Positions 1-5,129 of a stretch of 5,153 bases of DNA are shown in pieces; positions within the stretch are counted from its first letter, which is position 1; each line of letters opens with the position of its first letter. Source of the stretch: an uncultured Ruminococcus sp. (GTDB lineage: Bacteria; Bacillota; Clostridia; Oscillospirales; Ruminococcaceae). The stretch lies in assembly GCA_947175005.1 (NCBI GenBank), contig CAMWLD010000188.1, positions 1 to 5,153 of the forward strand, in the 5' to 3' direction. Both the position numbers and the translations under genes were made by a program. The notes beneath the pieces were generated by a model, which did not search any database, was not told the DNA's origin, and worked only from the letters and a program-made list of their open reading frames with translations.

Positions 1-89
1 TGACGACTGAGGACATCAATTATAAGCTGGGGCTGACCGATCGTATTTTATTCCCTTTAAATTTCTTGATTACTACTATTTTAACGTGA
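1..89 (+). CDS. 3' end of an upstream reading frame, probably the N-terminal part of the gene that continues to 376
   Basis: Reading from position 3 gives an open frame of 28 codons beginning TTEDINYKLGLTDR and ending at TGA 87-89. The window starts with 'tg', so one base outside would make an ATG (or GTG/TTG) directly before this peptide; whether this is the true start or the middle of a longer gene cannot be seen. Up to about position 50 the codons (AAG CTG GGG CTG ACC GAT) look like those of neighbouring genes. After that the frame becomes a run of small hydrophobic and Thr codons, while the -1 frame reads as more natural protein (FKFLDYYYF). I infer that the coding frame changes between 26 and 86 and that this stretch belongs to the same gene as 86-376. 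No family was recognised. Confidence 0.4.
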   Translation, partial: TTEDINYKLGLTDRILFPLNFLITTILT

Positions 90-376
90 ATTATGAGGAA
101 AACAAAAAGGGATTTTTGGGTGGAATGCTTGGGGCAATGTCGCCGGAAAATGAATTTATCGGGGGCATTGCGGATATTTCGTATTATAATAAATGGGTGG
201 AGATTAAAGAAAAATATTTTAGCGGCGGGAATTATTCGGAATGCTTACTTAAGTATGCAGAATTTTATATTGATGAGTTCGGATTTGAATTTTTAATTCC
301 TGTGATGAGTTTCCTGCGCACGGCGGAGGGAGCGGAAAAACTGACGGAGATCGCAGAGGACTTTTCCGTCAGTTGA
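86..376 (+). CDS. Small hypothetical protein, probably the C-terminal part of a frame-shifted gene
   Basis: The frame encodes 96 residues if begun at GTG 86, but that start is poorly supported. The bases before it are AT-rich with no purine-rich ribosome binding site, whereas every later gene has a good one. The same frame is open further upstream, to a TAA at 23-25, and the extra residues look like genuine protein (YFIPFKFLDYYYFN). The GTG overlaps the TGA (87-89) of the other frame, so translational coupling is possible, but an indel or a -1 frameshift near 53-59 is more likely. Joined through a -1 shift the product would be about 125 residues. It has no signal peptide or clear membrane span; it is acidic, rich in aromatic residues, with a Gly-rich stretch (GFLGGMLGA) near residues 9-17 and a likely helical C-terminal half (SECLLKYAEFYIDEFGFEFL). 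I do not recognise the family. It ends at TGA 374-376. Confidence 0.5.
   Translation: MNYEENKKGFLGGMLGAMSPENEFIGGIADISYYNKWVEIKEKYFSGGNYSECLLKYAEFYIDEFGFEFLIPVMSFLRTAEGAEKLTEIAEDFSVS
339..374 (+). terminator. Possible weak terminator hairpin overlapping the end of the first gene
   Basis: AACTGACGGA (339-348) and TCCGTCAGTT (365-374) are perfect 10-bp inverted arms separated by 16 nt, lying over the last codons and the first base of the stop codon. The RNA stem would be followed by a U-rich but broken stretch (GATATTTTATA). It could end transcription of the small gene before the GH25 promoter. The poor T-tract and large loop make it a weak terminator; it may equally protect the 3' end of the mRNA. 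Confidence 0.4.
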
Positions 377-472
377 TATTTTATAGGTGAGAATTTTGTT
401 TACTATTAAAAATTTACAAAAAAATCCGATTTATTTTGTGCAAATTTACGTGGGAATTTAAGGCTTTAATTG

Positions 473-501
473 ATGACAAAGTGCGAAAAATATGTTATAA
501 T
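473..501 (+). promoter_or_regulatory. SigA-type promoter with extended -10 for the GH25 gene
   Basis: ATGACA (473-478) as -35, a 17-nt spacer and a consensus TATAAT (496-501) with TGT directly before it (extended -10). A second TATAAT at 501-506 overlaps it. An AT-rich stretch with A-tracts (about 405-450) lies upstream and could act as an UP element. Transcription would start near 508, leaving a leader of about 98 nt before the GH25 start codon. The spacer end and -10 (CGAAAAATATGTTATA, 484-499) closely match the promoter at 3731-3759. Confidence 0.7.
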
Positions 502-530
502 ATAATATATGGCTTTTTATTGACGGATTT

Positions 531-581
531 TCCCGAAAGCGCCCTCCCCTGCCGTTTCTTTGAGTTTGGGGTGTTTCGGGA
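531..581 (+). other. Long-range hairpin in the GH25 mRNA leader
   Basis: TCCCGAAA (531-538) can pair with TTTCGGGA (574-581). Inside, CCCC (546-549) can pair with GGGG (568-571), stacking a second helix in the same structure. The 3' arm ends 12 nt before the ribosome binding site of the GH25 gene and covers a GGGAG sequence. There is no U-tract after it, so it does not look like a terminator. It could be an mRNA-stabilising leader or a regulatory fold; no known riboswitch class was recognised. Confidence 0.4.
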
Positions 582-593
582 GAAAATGCTTTG

Positions 594-600
594 AAAGGAG
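594..600 (+). promoter_or_regulatory. Ribosome binding site fixing the GH25 start at 606
   Basis: AAAGGAG sits 5 nt before ATG 606. An in-frame TTG at 591 would place this site inside the coding region and has no ribosome binding site at usual spacing, so ATG 606 is the better start. Confidence 0.85.
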
Positions 601-605
601 AAAAT

Positions 606-1619
606 ATGTACCCGGCTGAAGCTCGGATACACAATGATTTTATGGATGAGATAAAAAATCTGCCGCCCTTGCCCGACAAGGACTACAAAAAGCGGGAAAA
701 GGTGTTTGACAGGGACTACAAAAAGATCCTGATAATTGCAGAAACGGTTTGCATTGCGATACTGGCGGTGACGGTCATTCTACTGAAAAAGACGGTCAAG
801 GAGGACGAGGAATACATATCGGCGCAGGCCTCGAGAGTTTATGAATATTACGATGAGGGAGACGCTGTTATTCTGGACGACATTACATATGGGGATATAT
901 GGCTGTCTCCTTTGACGGACGTGCCGAGGCATAATCTGGATTTTAACAATATTGTACGGGAAAACGGCTACAAGCACTATGATGTGGACGGGGTGCGGCA
1001 GACTGTTACGGGAGTGGACGTTTCCTATCATCAGGGCAATATCGACTGGAAGGCTGTCAAGAATGACGGGGTGGATTTTGCCATGATAAGAGTGGGGTAC
1101 AGGGGGTATGAGACGGGTTCGCTGAATATTGACCCGAAGTTTCACGAATATGCAAAGGGGGCTTTGGACGCGGGACTGGAGATAGGAGTTTACTTCTATT
1201 CACAGGCGGTGACGGTTGAAGAGGCTATGGAAGAGGCGCGGATGCTGCTGGACGAGATAGAGGGGTACAGGGTGATGTATCCGGTGGTTTTTGACTGGGA
1301 GATAGTGGGCGATGAGAGTGCGCGGACGAACAAGGTGACGTCGCAAATGCTCAATCAATGCGCTATGGCGTTCTGCAACAGCGTGGCGAGAGAGGGGTAC
1401 ATACCGATGATATACAGCGTTAAGAGAATGGCGCTGATGAAGCTGGATCTCAGAAAGCTGGGGGGATATGATTTCTGGCTGGCGGAGTATAGGGATATCC
1501 CCGAGTACCCTTATAAATTCGCTATTTGGCAGTATGCTTCGGACGGAAGAGTGGACGGCATTGCGGGAGACGTTGACCTTAATATGAGCTTTGTGGATTA
1601 TTCAAAGGTCAGACGGTGA
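606..1619 (+). CDS. Membrane-anchored GH25 family lysozyme-like glycoside hydrolase
   Basis: A 337-residue protein predicted to cleave the beta-1,4 N-acetylmuramyl bond of peptidoglycan outside the cytoplasmic membrane. Residues 1-40 form a charged, Lys/Asp-rich tail, presumably cytosolic. Residues 41-60 (starting ILIIAETVCI, followed by KK) form one membrane span without a lipobox or obvious signal-peptidase site, so it is probably a type II anchor that holds the enzyme at the cell surface. A linker of about 75 residues leads to the GH25 barrel at about 136-337. Family motifs are visible: GVDVSYHQG at 136-144 with the conserved Asp138, FDWE at 229-232 with the Asp230/Glu232 acidic pair, and GDVDLN at 321-326 near the C-terminus. 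All expected acidic residues are present, so it should be active. There is no wall-binding repeat domain. It has its own promoter and is followed by a hairpin, so it is likely monocistronic. Housekeeping wall remodelling is more likely than a phage endolysin, since no phage genes are nearby. Confidence 0.92.
   Translation: MYPAEARIHNDFMDEIKNLPPLPDKDYKKREKVFDRDYKKILIIAETVCIAILAVTVILLKKTVKEDEEYISAQASRVYEYYDEGDAVILDDITYGDIWLSPLTDVPRHNLDFNNIVRENGYKHYDVDGVRQTVTGVDVSYHQGNIDWKAVKNDGVDFAMIRVGYRGYETGSLNIDPKFHEYAKGALDAGLEIGVYFYSQAVTVEEAMEEARMLLDEIEGYRVMYPVVFDWEIVGDESARTNKVTSQMLNQCAMAFCNSVAREGYIPMIYSVKRMALMKLDLRKLGGYDFWLAEYRDIPEYPYKFAIWQYASDGRVDGIAGDVDLNMSFVDYSKVRR
675..725 (+). repeat. In-frame 18-nt direct repeat in the GH25 cytosolic tail
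   Basis: Two 18-nt copies at 675-692 and 708-725 differ at one base (A or G at the fifth position) and are offset by 33 nt, an exact 11 codons. They encode DKDYKK (residues 24-29) and DRDYKK (residues 35-40), the second directly before the membrane span. This suggests a small in-frame duplication within the cytosolic tail. Confidence 0.75.
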
Positions 1620-1640
1620 CGGCTTTTGGAATATAAGAGT

Positions 1641-1675
1641 ATTTCCCCGACTGCGGCTGGCTGCAGCGGGGAAAT
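1641..1675 (+). terminator. GC-rich hairpin after the GH25 gene, likely terminator
   Basis: ATTTCCCCG (1641-1649) pairs with CGGGGAAAT (1667-1675), continued inside by CTGC (1651-1654) with GCAG (1663-1666) across a single bulged A, closing on an 8-nt loop. It starts 21 nt after the GH25 stop codon. The stem is strong and symmetrical and could act in either direction, but it is followed by TTACCTG rather than a good U-tract, so termination strength is uncertain. Confidence 0.6.
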
Positions 1676-1805
1676 TTACCTGTATTACTGTGCTGCTGTG
1701 TTACAAAAAATTTATATTTGCGGAAGGTATAAATGAAAATTACAGAAATCCCCTAAGTTTCAATGTATTTTTGATGTACAAGATTAAGTAAAGGAGCTCA
1801 AAAGT

Positions 1806-3155
1806 ATGACAAAAAGCATGACGAGCGGGAATCCGCTGAGGCTGATATTTGAATTTGCGCTGCCTTTGCTGCTGGGCAATCTTTTGCAGCAGACGTACAA
1901 CATTATTGACGCTGCGGTCGTGGGCAGAGTGCTGGGTTCCGGTGCGCTGGCGGCGGTGGGGGCTTCAAGCAGTGTGCAGTTTTTGGTAATGGGGTTCTGC
2001 ATTGGGATATGCGCGGGGTTCGGCGTGCCTGTGGCTTCGGCTTTCGGAGCGGAGGACAGGCGGAAAATGCGCAGGTATATCAAGGGGGCGCTTATTATTA
2101 CGGCGGTTTTTGCGGTGATCGTTACAAGCATTTGCGGAGTGCTGTGCGGGAGCATTTTGAATATTCTCCAAACTCCCGAGGACATTTACGGGAATGCTTA
2201 CAGCTATTTGTTTATTATATTTATGGGGCTGCCGTTCAGTTTGCTGTACAATCTGCTTGCTTCTCTTCTGCGGTCGGTGGGCGACAGCAGGACGCCGTTT
2301 ATGTTTTTGGCGGTCTCGACGGTGCTGAATATTGTTCTTGATCTGCTGTTCATACTTGCCTTTAAAATGGGGTGCGGAGGGGCGGCGGCGGCGACTGTTG
2401 CTGCGCAGGCCATAAGCGGGATTCTTTGCCTTTGCTACGGGGCGAAAAAATATTCGGAGCTTTTGCCGGACAGGACTGTGACGGTCACGGGAAATGATGT
2501 GAAAAATCTGCTGCTTATGGGCGTGCCTATGGGGCTGCAATACTCCATAACGGCTATTGGCAGCATGGTGATGCAGTCCGCTAACAACGGGCTGGGCAGC
2601 GTTTACATTTCGGGGTTCACGGCGGGAATGAGGATAAAGCAGTTTATAATGTGTCCCTTTGACGCTGTAGCTACGGCGGTTTCGGTTTTTTGCAGTCAGA
2701 ATTCGGGGGCGGGTGAATACAAGCGAATCAAGGAGGGGCTTTTTAAGGGGATAGCGGTCTCGGTCAGCTACGGGGCTTTGGCGGGGCTTGTGCTGATATT
2801 CTTCGGACGGAATTTAGCGAATATTTTCGTGGACGGCGGCGAGGTTTTGGTGCTGGACGCTGCGGGGAAGTATTTGCGGTGTTTGGGGTTATTTTACATT
2901 GCTATAGGGTTTCTCAATGTTTGCAGAATGACCACACAGGGGCTTGGTTTTTCGGGCAGGGCGGTTTTTTCGGGAGTCATTGAGATGATAGCAAGAATAT
3001 TTGTAAGTTACTTTTTGGTGCCGTTATACGGGTTCACCGCTATTTGCTATGCGGATCAGACGGCTTGGGTAACGGCGTGCCTGTATATTGTGCCGACTTG
3101 CTTTTACTGTGTGAAGAGGGTAACAAGGTCGGGCGAGGTGAAACAGGTCGGGTAG
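1806..3155 (+). CDS. MATE family multidrug/toxin efflux transporter
   Basis: A 449-residue membrane protein of normal length for the MATE (multidrug and toxin extrusion) family, which exports drugs and other organic compounds in exchange for Na+ or H+. About twelve hydrophobic segments in two related halves are visible. The opening (NPLRLIFEFALPLLLGNLLQQTYN split as residues 9-20 and 21-32, then IIDAAVVGR at 33-41) carries the TM1 Asp35 typical of the family. The half-domain signature appears as LLRSVGDSRTPF (154-165) and again, diverged, as RMTTQGLGFSGRAVF (374-388). It resembles the MepA/NorM-like MATE proteins common in Clostridia; the substrate cannot be told. Fifteen cysteines are present, many in membrane segments. 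ATG 1806 follows AAGGAG (1791-1796) by 9 nt. I found no convincing promoter between 1676 and 1790; a TATAAA at 1728-1733 lacks a well-spaced -35. The kinase gene starts 36 nt downstream and is probably co-transcribed. Confidence 0.93.
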   Translation: MTKSMTSGNPLRLIFEFALPLLLGNLLQQTYNIIDAAVVGRVLGSGALAAVGASSSVQFLVMGFCIGICAGFGVPVASAFGAEDRRKMRRYIKGALIITAVFAVIVTSICGVLCGSILNILQTPEDIYGNAYSYLFIIFMGLPFSLLYNLLASLLRSVGDSRTPFMFLAVSTVLNIVLDLLFILAFKMGCGGAAAATVAAQAISGILCLCYGAKKYSELLPDRTVTVTGNDVKNLLLMGVPMGLQYSITAIGSMVMQSANNGLGSVYISGFTAGMRIKQFIMCPFDAVATAVSVFCSQNSGAGEYKRIKEGLFKGIAVSVSYGALAGLVLIFFGRNLANIFVDGGEVLVLDAAGKYLRCLGLFYIAIGFLNVCRMTTQGLGFSGRAVFSGVIEMIARIFVSYFLVPLYGFTAICYADQTAWVTACLYIVPTCFYCVKRVTRSGEVKQVG

Positions 3156-3182
3156 GCTTTTTTCGCAGTAAGGATTTTGTTG

Positions 3183-3188
3183 GGAGGG
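3183..3188 (+). promoter_or_regulatory. Ribosome binding site fixing the kinase start at 3192
   Basis: GGAGGG lies just before ATG 3192, with the GGAG core 5 nt from the start, the same spacing as at the GH25 gene. The in-frame TTG at 3177 lies before this site and is therefore an unlikely start. Confidence 0.7.
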
Positions 3189-3191
3189 TTT

Positions 3192-3677
3192 ATGATCTTG
3201 AGGGTAATTTTACTGAACGGGGCGAGCAGCAGCGGAAAATCTACTTTGGCTATAGCATTAAAGGAAAAGTTAAATTGGGAATTTGATATTGTTTCCATTG
3301 ATGAATTTTTGAAAATGTCCGCCGATGAGGTCATTTACGAGGACGATGTTTTCGATATAAACCCTTTGATATGCAAAAGGGCTGTTGAAACTCTAAAGAG
3401 CGGTCATGGGGTCATAATAGATCATGTTATCACAAGCGAGAGGATTTACAGGCAGTTAAGGGAAGAACTGGAAGGGTATGAGTTTATTAAGGTGAAGGCA
3501 GAGTGCCCTTTGAGTGAACTTGAAAAAAGAGAGAGGGACAGGGGCGACAGGTGCAAAGGGTCGGCTAAGGCTTCATATGAGTATCTTTATCCGAAGGACG
3601 GGTATGATGTGACGGTTGACACGCTGAATTTGACGGCGGAGGAATGTGCGGAAAGGATATGGGGGTTGTTGGGATAA
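3192..3677 (+). CDS. P-loop small-molecule kinase, chloramphenicol phosphotransferase-like
   Basis: A soluble 161-residue protein with a Walker A loop, GASSSGKST, at residues 10-18 directly after the first beta strand (VILLN). The pattern matches the CPT-like group of P-loop kinases: Asp37 in SIDEF lies where chloramphenicol phosphotransferase of Streptomyces venezuelae has its catalytic Asp37. GHGVIIDHV at 71-79 forms the next core strand, and REKRxRxRGDR-type residues (R113, R115, R117, GDR 118-120, then KGSAKAS) form the Arg-rich lid characteristic of the family. It probably transfers the ATP gamma-phosphate to a hydroxyl of a small molecule. Chloramphenicol itself is unproven, and shikimate or gluconate kinase-like activity is possible. 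Many family members are annotated only as AAA/P-loop proteins. It follows the MATE exporter by 36 nt without a visible promoter or terminator, suggesting one operon in which a compound could be both modified and exported. That pairing is inference. Confidence 0.8.
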   Translation: MILRVILLNGASSSGKSTLAIALKEKLNWEFDIVSIDEFLKMSADEVIYEDDVFDINPLICKRAVETLKSGHGVIIDHVITSERIYRQLREELEGYEFIKVKAECPLSELEKRERDRGDRCKGSAKASYEYLYPKDGYDVTVDTLNLTAEECAERIWGLLG

Positions 3678-3687
3678 AAATATTGCT

Positions 3688-3716
3688 TTGACTTTTACAC
3701 GGATTTGGTTTATATA
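3688..3716 (+). promoter_or_regulatory. Upstream promoter (P1) of the VanZ/DinB-like operon
   Basis: TTGACT (3688-3693), exactly 17 nt, then TATATA (3711-3716), beginning 11 nt after the kinase stop codon. Transcription would start near 3723 and run through P2 and the palindrome. It is less certain than P2 because it lacks an extended -10. Confidence 0.55.
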
Positions 3717-3730
3717 CCGAAAAAAATTTC

Positions 3731-3759
3731 TTGACTTATGTACGAAAATATGTTATAGT
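3731..3759 (+). promoter_or_regulatory. Downstream promoter (P2) of the VanZ/DinB-like operon
   Basis: TTGACT (3731-3736), a 17-nt spacer and TATAGT (3754-3759) with TGT directly before it (extended -10). Transcription would start near 3766, inside the palindrome at 3760-3780, giving a leader of about 60 nt. The 15-nt segment CGAAAATATGTTATA (3743-3757) nearly repeats the GH25 promoter core at 484-499. Confidence 0.75.
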
Positions 3760-3780
3760 TGTATTAATGCAGTTAATACA
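3760..3780 (+). promoter_or_regulatory. Operator-like palindrome at the P2 transcription start
   Basis: TGTATTAA (3760-3767) and TTAATACA (3773-3780) are perfect 8-bp inverted arms around a 5-bp centre, starting at the base after the P2 -10 box. A further half-site is suggested by the direct repeat CAGTTAA at 3770-3776 and 3779-3785 (9-bp step). The AT-rich arms and the lack of a U-tract argue against a terminator. The position suits a dimeric repressor that blocks P2 and acts as a roadblock for P1. The TGTA...TACA ends resemble sites of GntR- or BlaI/CopY-type repressors, but no regulator gene is in the window. Confidence 0.55.
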
Positions 3781-3808
3781 GTTAAAGGACACTGGAGAAA
3801 TAAACGGT

Positions 3809-3816
3809 AAAAGGAG
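3809..3816 (+). promoter_or_regulatory. Ribosome binding site supporting the TTG start at 3825
   Basis: AAAAGGAG ends 8 nt before TTG 3825. An in-frame TAA at 3801-3803 excludes any earlier start, and no in-frame ATG or GTG follows closely, so TTG is the start. Confidence 0.85.
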
Positions 3817-3824
3817 AAGTTAAA

Positions 3825-4451
3825 TTGGATCAGCTGATTTTTTACGGATATGAATTTGCGGCGGAGTTTATTCCCTTTATTATCGCACTGGCGGTTTGGG
3901 GCGGTCGGAATAGGAAAAAGGGAAGGGGACCGACAAAAGCGGCTTATATATTTGCAGCTGTTTTTGCGGTTTATATTATAGGAGTATATCATTTCACGGG
4001 GGCGGGTACGATTTATGATATAATGAACTATAAACTTGCTTTACGGCGGGACGAGTTAAATCTCATACCCTTTTTAAATCATATTGATGTTACGGCATAT
4101 TTTCTGAACGTAGTGATGTTTATACCGCTTGGGATATTAGTGCCTTTTATTTGCGAAAGGATGAATACATTTTTTTGTATATTTGGATTGGGACTTGCTT
4201 TTTCGCTGTTTATTGAGGCAAGTCAGCTGCTGAATAACAGGGCAAGCGACATTGATGATCTGATAATGAACACCTGTGGAGCAGTCGTGGGATTTATTAT
4301 TTTTAAAATTTTTGACAAGTGTATTGGGTCAAAACTGCGGATAAAGGACATTCCCGTGTCGGTCATTATGGCGGGGATATTTATTCCGTTTATGGGGCGG
4401 TTTTTCCTGTTTAATGAAATGGGAATGGCTAAGATGTTGTATGGGTTTTAA
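3825..4451 (+). CDS. VanZ-like family membrane protein
   Basis: A 208-residue membrane protein with hydrophobic segments at about 8-26, 38-57, 88-110, 115-135, 145-162 and 176-197. The VanZ-like signature is clear: NLIPF at 79-83, Asn95 followed by FIPLGILVPF at 99-108, the SxFIEASQ segment at 127-134 (Glu131, Gln134), Arg139, and DIDDLIMNTCGAVVG at 142-156. VanZ of the Tn1546 vancomycin cluster gives low-level teicoplanin resistance by an unknown route, but most family members lie outside van clusters and have no known role; no vanH, vanA or vanX partner is present here. It is therefore best called VanZ-like, not VanZ. It starts with TTG after a strong ribosome binding site and is the first gene of an operon controlled by two promoters and a likely operator. 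The next gene follows after 21 nt. Confidence 0.88.
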   Translation: MDQLIFYGYEFAAEFIPFIIALAVWGGRNRKKGRGPTKAAYIFAAVFAVYIIGVYHFTGAGTIYDIMNYKLALRRDELNLIPFLNHIDVTAYFLNVVMFIPLGILVPFICERMNTFFCIFGLGLAFSLFIEASQLLNNRASDIDDLIMNTCGAVVGFIIFKIFDKCIGSKLRIKDIPVSVIMAGIFIPFMGRFFLFNEMGMAKMLYGF

Positions 4452-4472
4452 ATTTAAAGGAGAAATTTAATA

Positions 4473-5129
4473 ATGAACAAGGAATGGAGCGAGCTTAACA
4501 AGGCCATGCAGGCGAAAATAAAAAGGCGGGAAAGCTTTGATGAGGGAATTGAAGATCTGTTTGAGCTGCGGAGGCGGTTGTCGGAATGCCTTTTATCTTT
4601 CAAAGATGAGGCGGACAGGGAGGATTTCAATGCAATCCCTTTTATTAATGCAGAGGGGTTTCACAGCAAGACTATTGCTTATTCGATATGGCATATTTTC
4701 CGAATTGAGGATATTGTGGCGCACACGCTGATATGCGGAGATGAGCAGGTGTTTTTTGCGGGGAATTACGGTAAGCGGATAAATTCTCCCATTATCACCA
4801 CGGGGAATGAGCTTGCAGGGCAGGAGATAGCGGATTTTTCGGCGAAGCTGGATATTGGGGAGCTTTTTTCGTACATGGGTGAAGTCAAGGAAAGCACGGA
4901 GAAAATTATCGGGGGATTATCATTTGAGGATATGAAAAGAAAAATACCCCGGGAGAGAAAGGAAAATTTACGGGGGTTACGTGTGGTAAGCGGTGATGAA
5001 AGTGCCGTATGGCTTATTGATTACTGGTGCGGAAAGGATATTCGCGGGCTTATTCAAATGCCTTTTTCGAGGCACTGGATAATGCACACGGAGGCAAGTC
5101 TGCGCATTAAAAATAAACTGCATAAATAG
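4473..5129 (+). CDS. DinB-like four-helix-bundle protein, putative metal-binding
   Basis: A 218-residue soluble, mostly helical protein. The DinB/YfiT-like superfamily pattern is visible: a helix with SIWHIFRIEDIVAH (residues 71-84) supplies His74, and the C-terminal helix has RHWIMHTEA (200-208) with His201 and His205 in an HxxxH arrangement. Together these would form the usual three-His metal site. The superfamily includes thiol (bacillithiol or mycothiol) transferases and stress-induced proteins; the reaction here cannot be assigned. It is longer than typical members of about 150-170 residues, with roughly 60 extra N-terminal residues rich in Glu/Arg/Lys and a long segment (about 95-135) between the conserved helices. 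ATG 4473 follows AAAGGAG (4456-4462) by 10 nt. It lies 21 nt after the VanZ-like gene and is probably co-transcribed from the same promoters. No terminator is seen in the last 24 bases of the window. Confidence 0.75.
   Translation: MNKEWSELNKAMQAKIKRRESFDEGIEDLFELRRRLSECLLSFKDEADREDFNAIPFINAEGFHSKTIAYSIWHIFRIEDIVAHTLICGDEQVFFAGNYGKRINSPIITTGNELAGQEIADFSAKLDIGELFSYMGEVKESTEKIIGGLSFEDMKRKIPRERKENLRGLRVVSGDESAVWLIDYWCGKDIRGLIQMPFSRHWIMHTEASLRIKNKLHK

Noticed and set aside
410..449. Repeated AAATTTAC (410-417 and 442-449, also at 1672-1679)
   Set aside because: Short and AT-rich; further copies occur elsewhere in the window, as expected by chance.
780..1145. Open frame of 121 codons on the - strand inside the GH25 gene
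   Set aside because: Shadow of a gene with clear GH25 motifs; no independent start signals or recognised domain.
606..1619. Phage endolysin as an explanation for the GH25 gene
   Set aside because: No holin or other phage gene is nearby, and the N-terminal membrane anchor with a cytosolic tail fits a cellular envelope enzyme better.
1591..1791. Open + strand frame of 66 codons between the GH25 and MATE genes
   Set aside because: It overlaps the end of the GH25 gene, runs through the likely terminator hairpin, has no ribosome binding site and reads as non-protein-like sequence.
1784..2540. Long open frames on the - strand opposite the MATE gene (1784-2185, 1965-2540, 2204-2413)
   Set aside because: They lie within a strongly supported transporter gene, have no ribosome binding sites, and their Pro/Arg/His-rich compositions are typical of antisense shadows.
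3044..3286. Open + strand frame of 80 codons spanning the MATE/kinase junction
   Set aside because: Fully explained as an out-of-frame reading of the transporter end and kinase start, with no start signals.
3829..3838. Perfect palindrome ATCAGCTGAT just after the VanZ-like start codon
   Set aside because: A 10-bp palindrome is expected several times in a window this size, and it lies in coding sequence.
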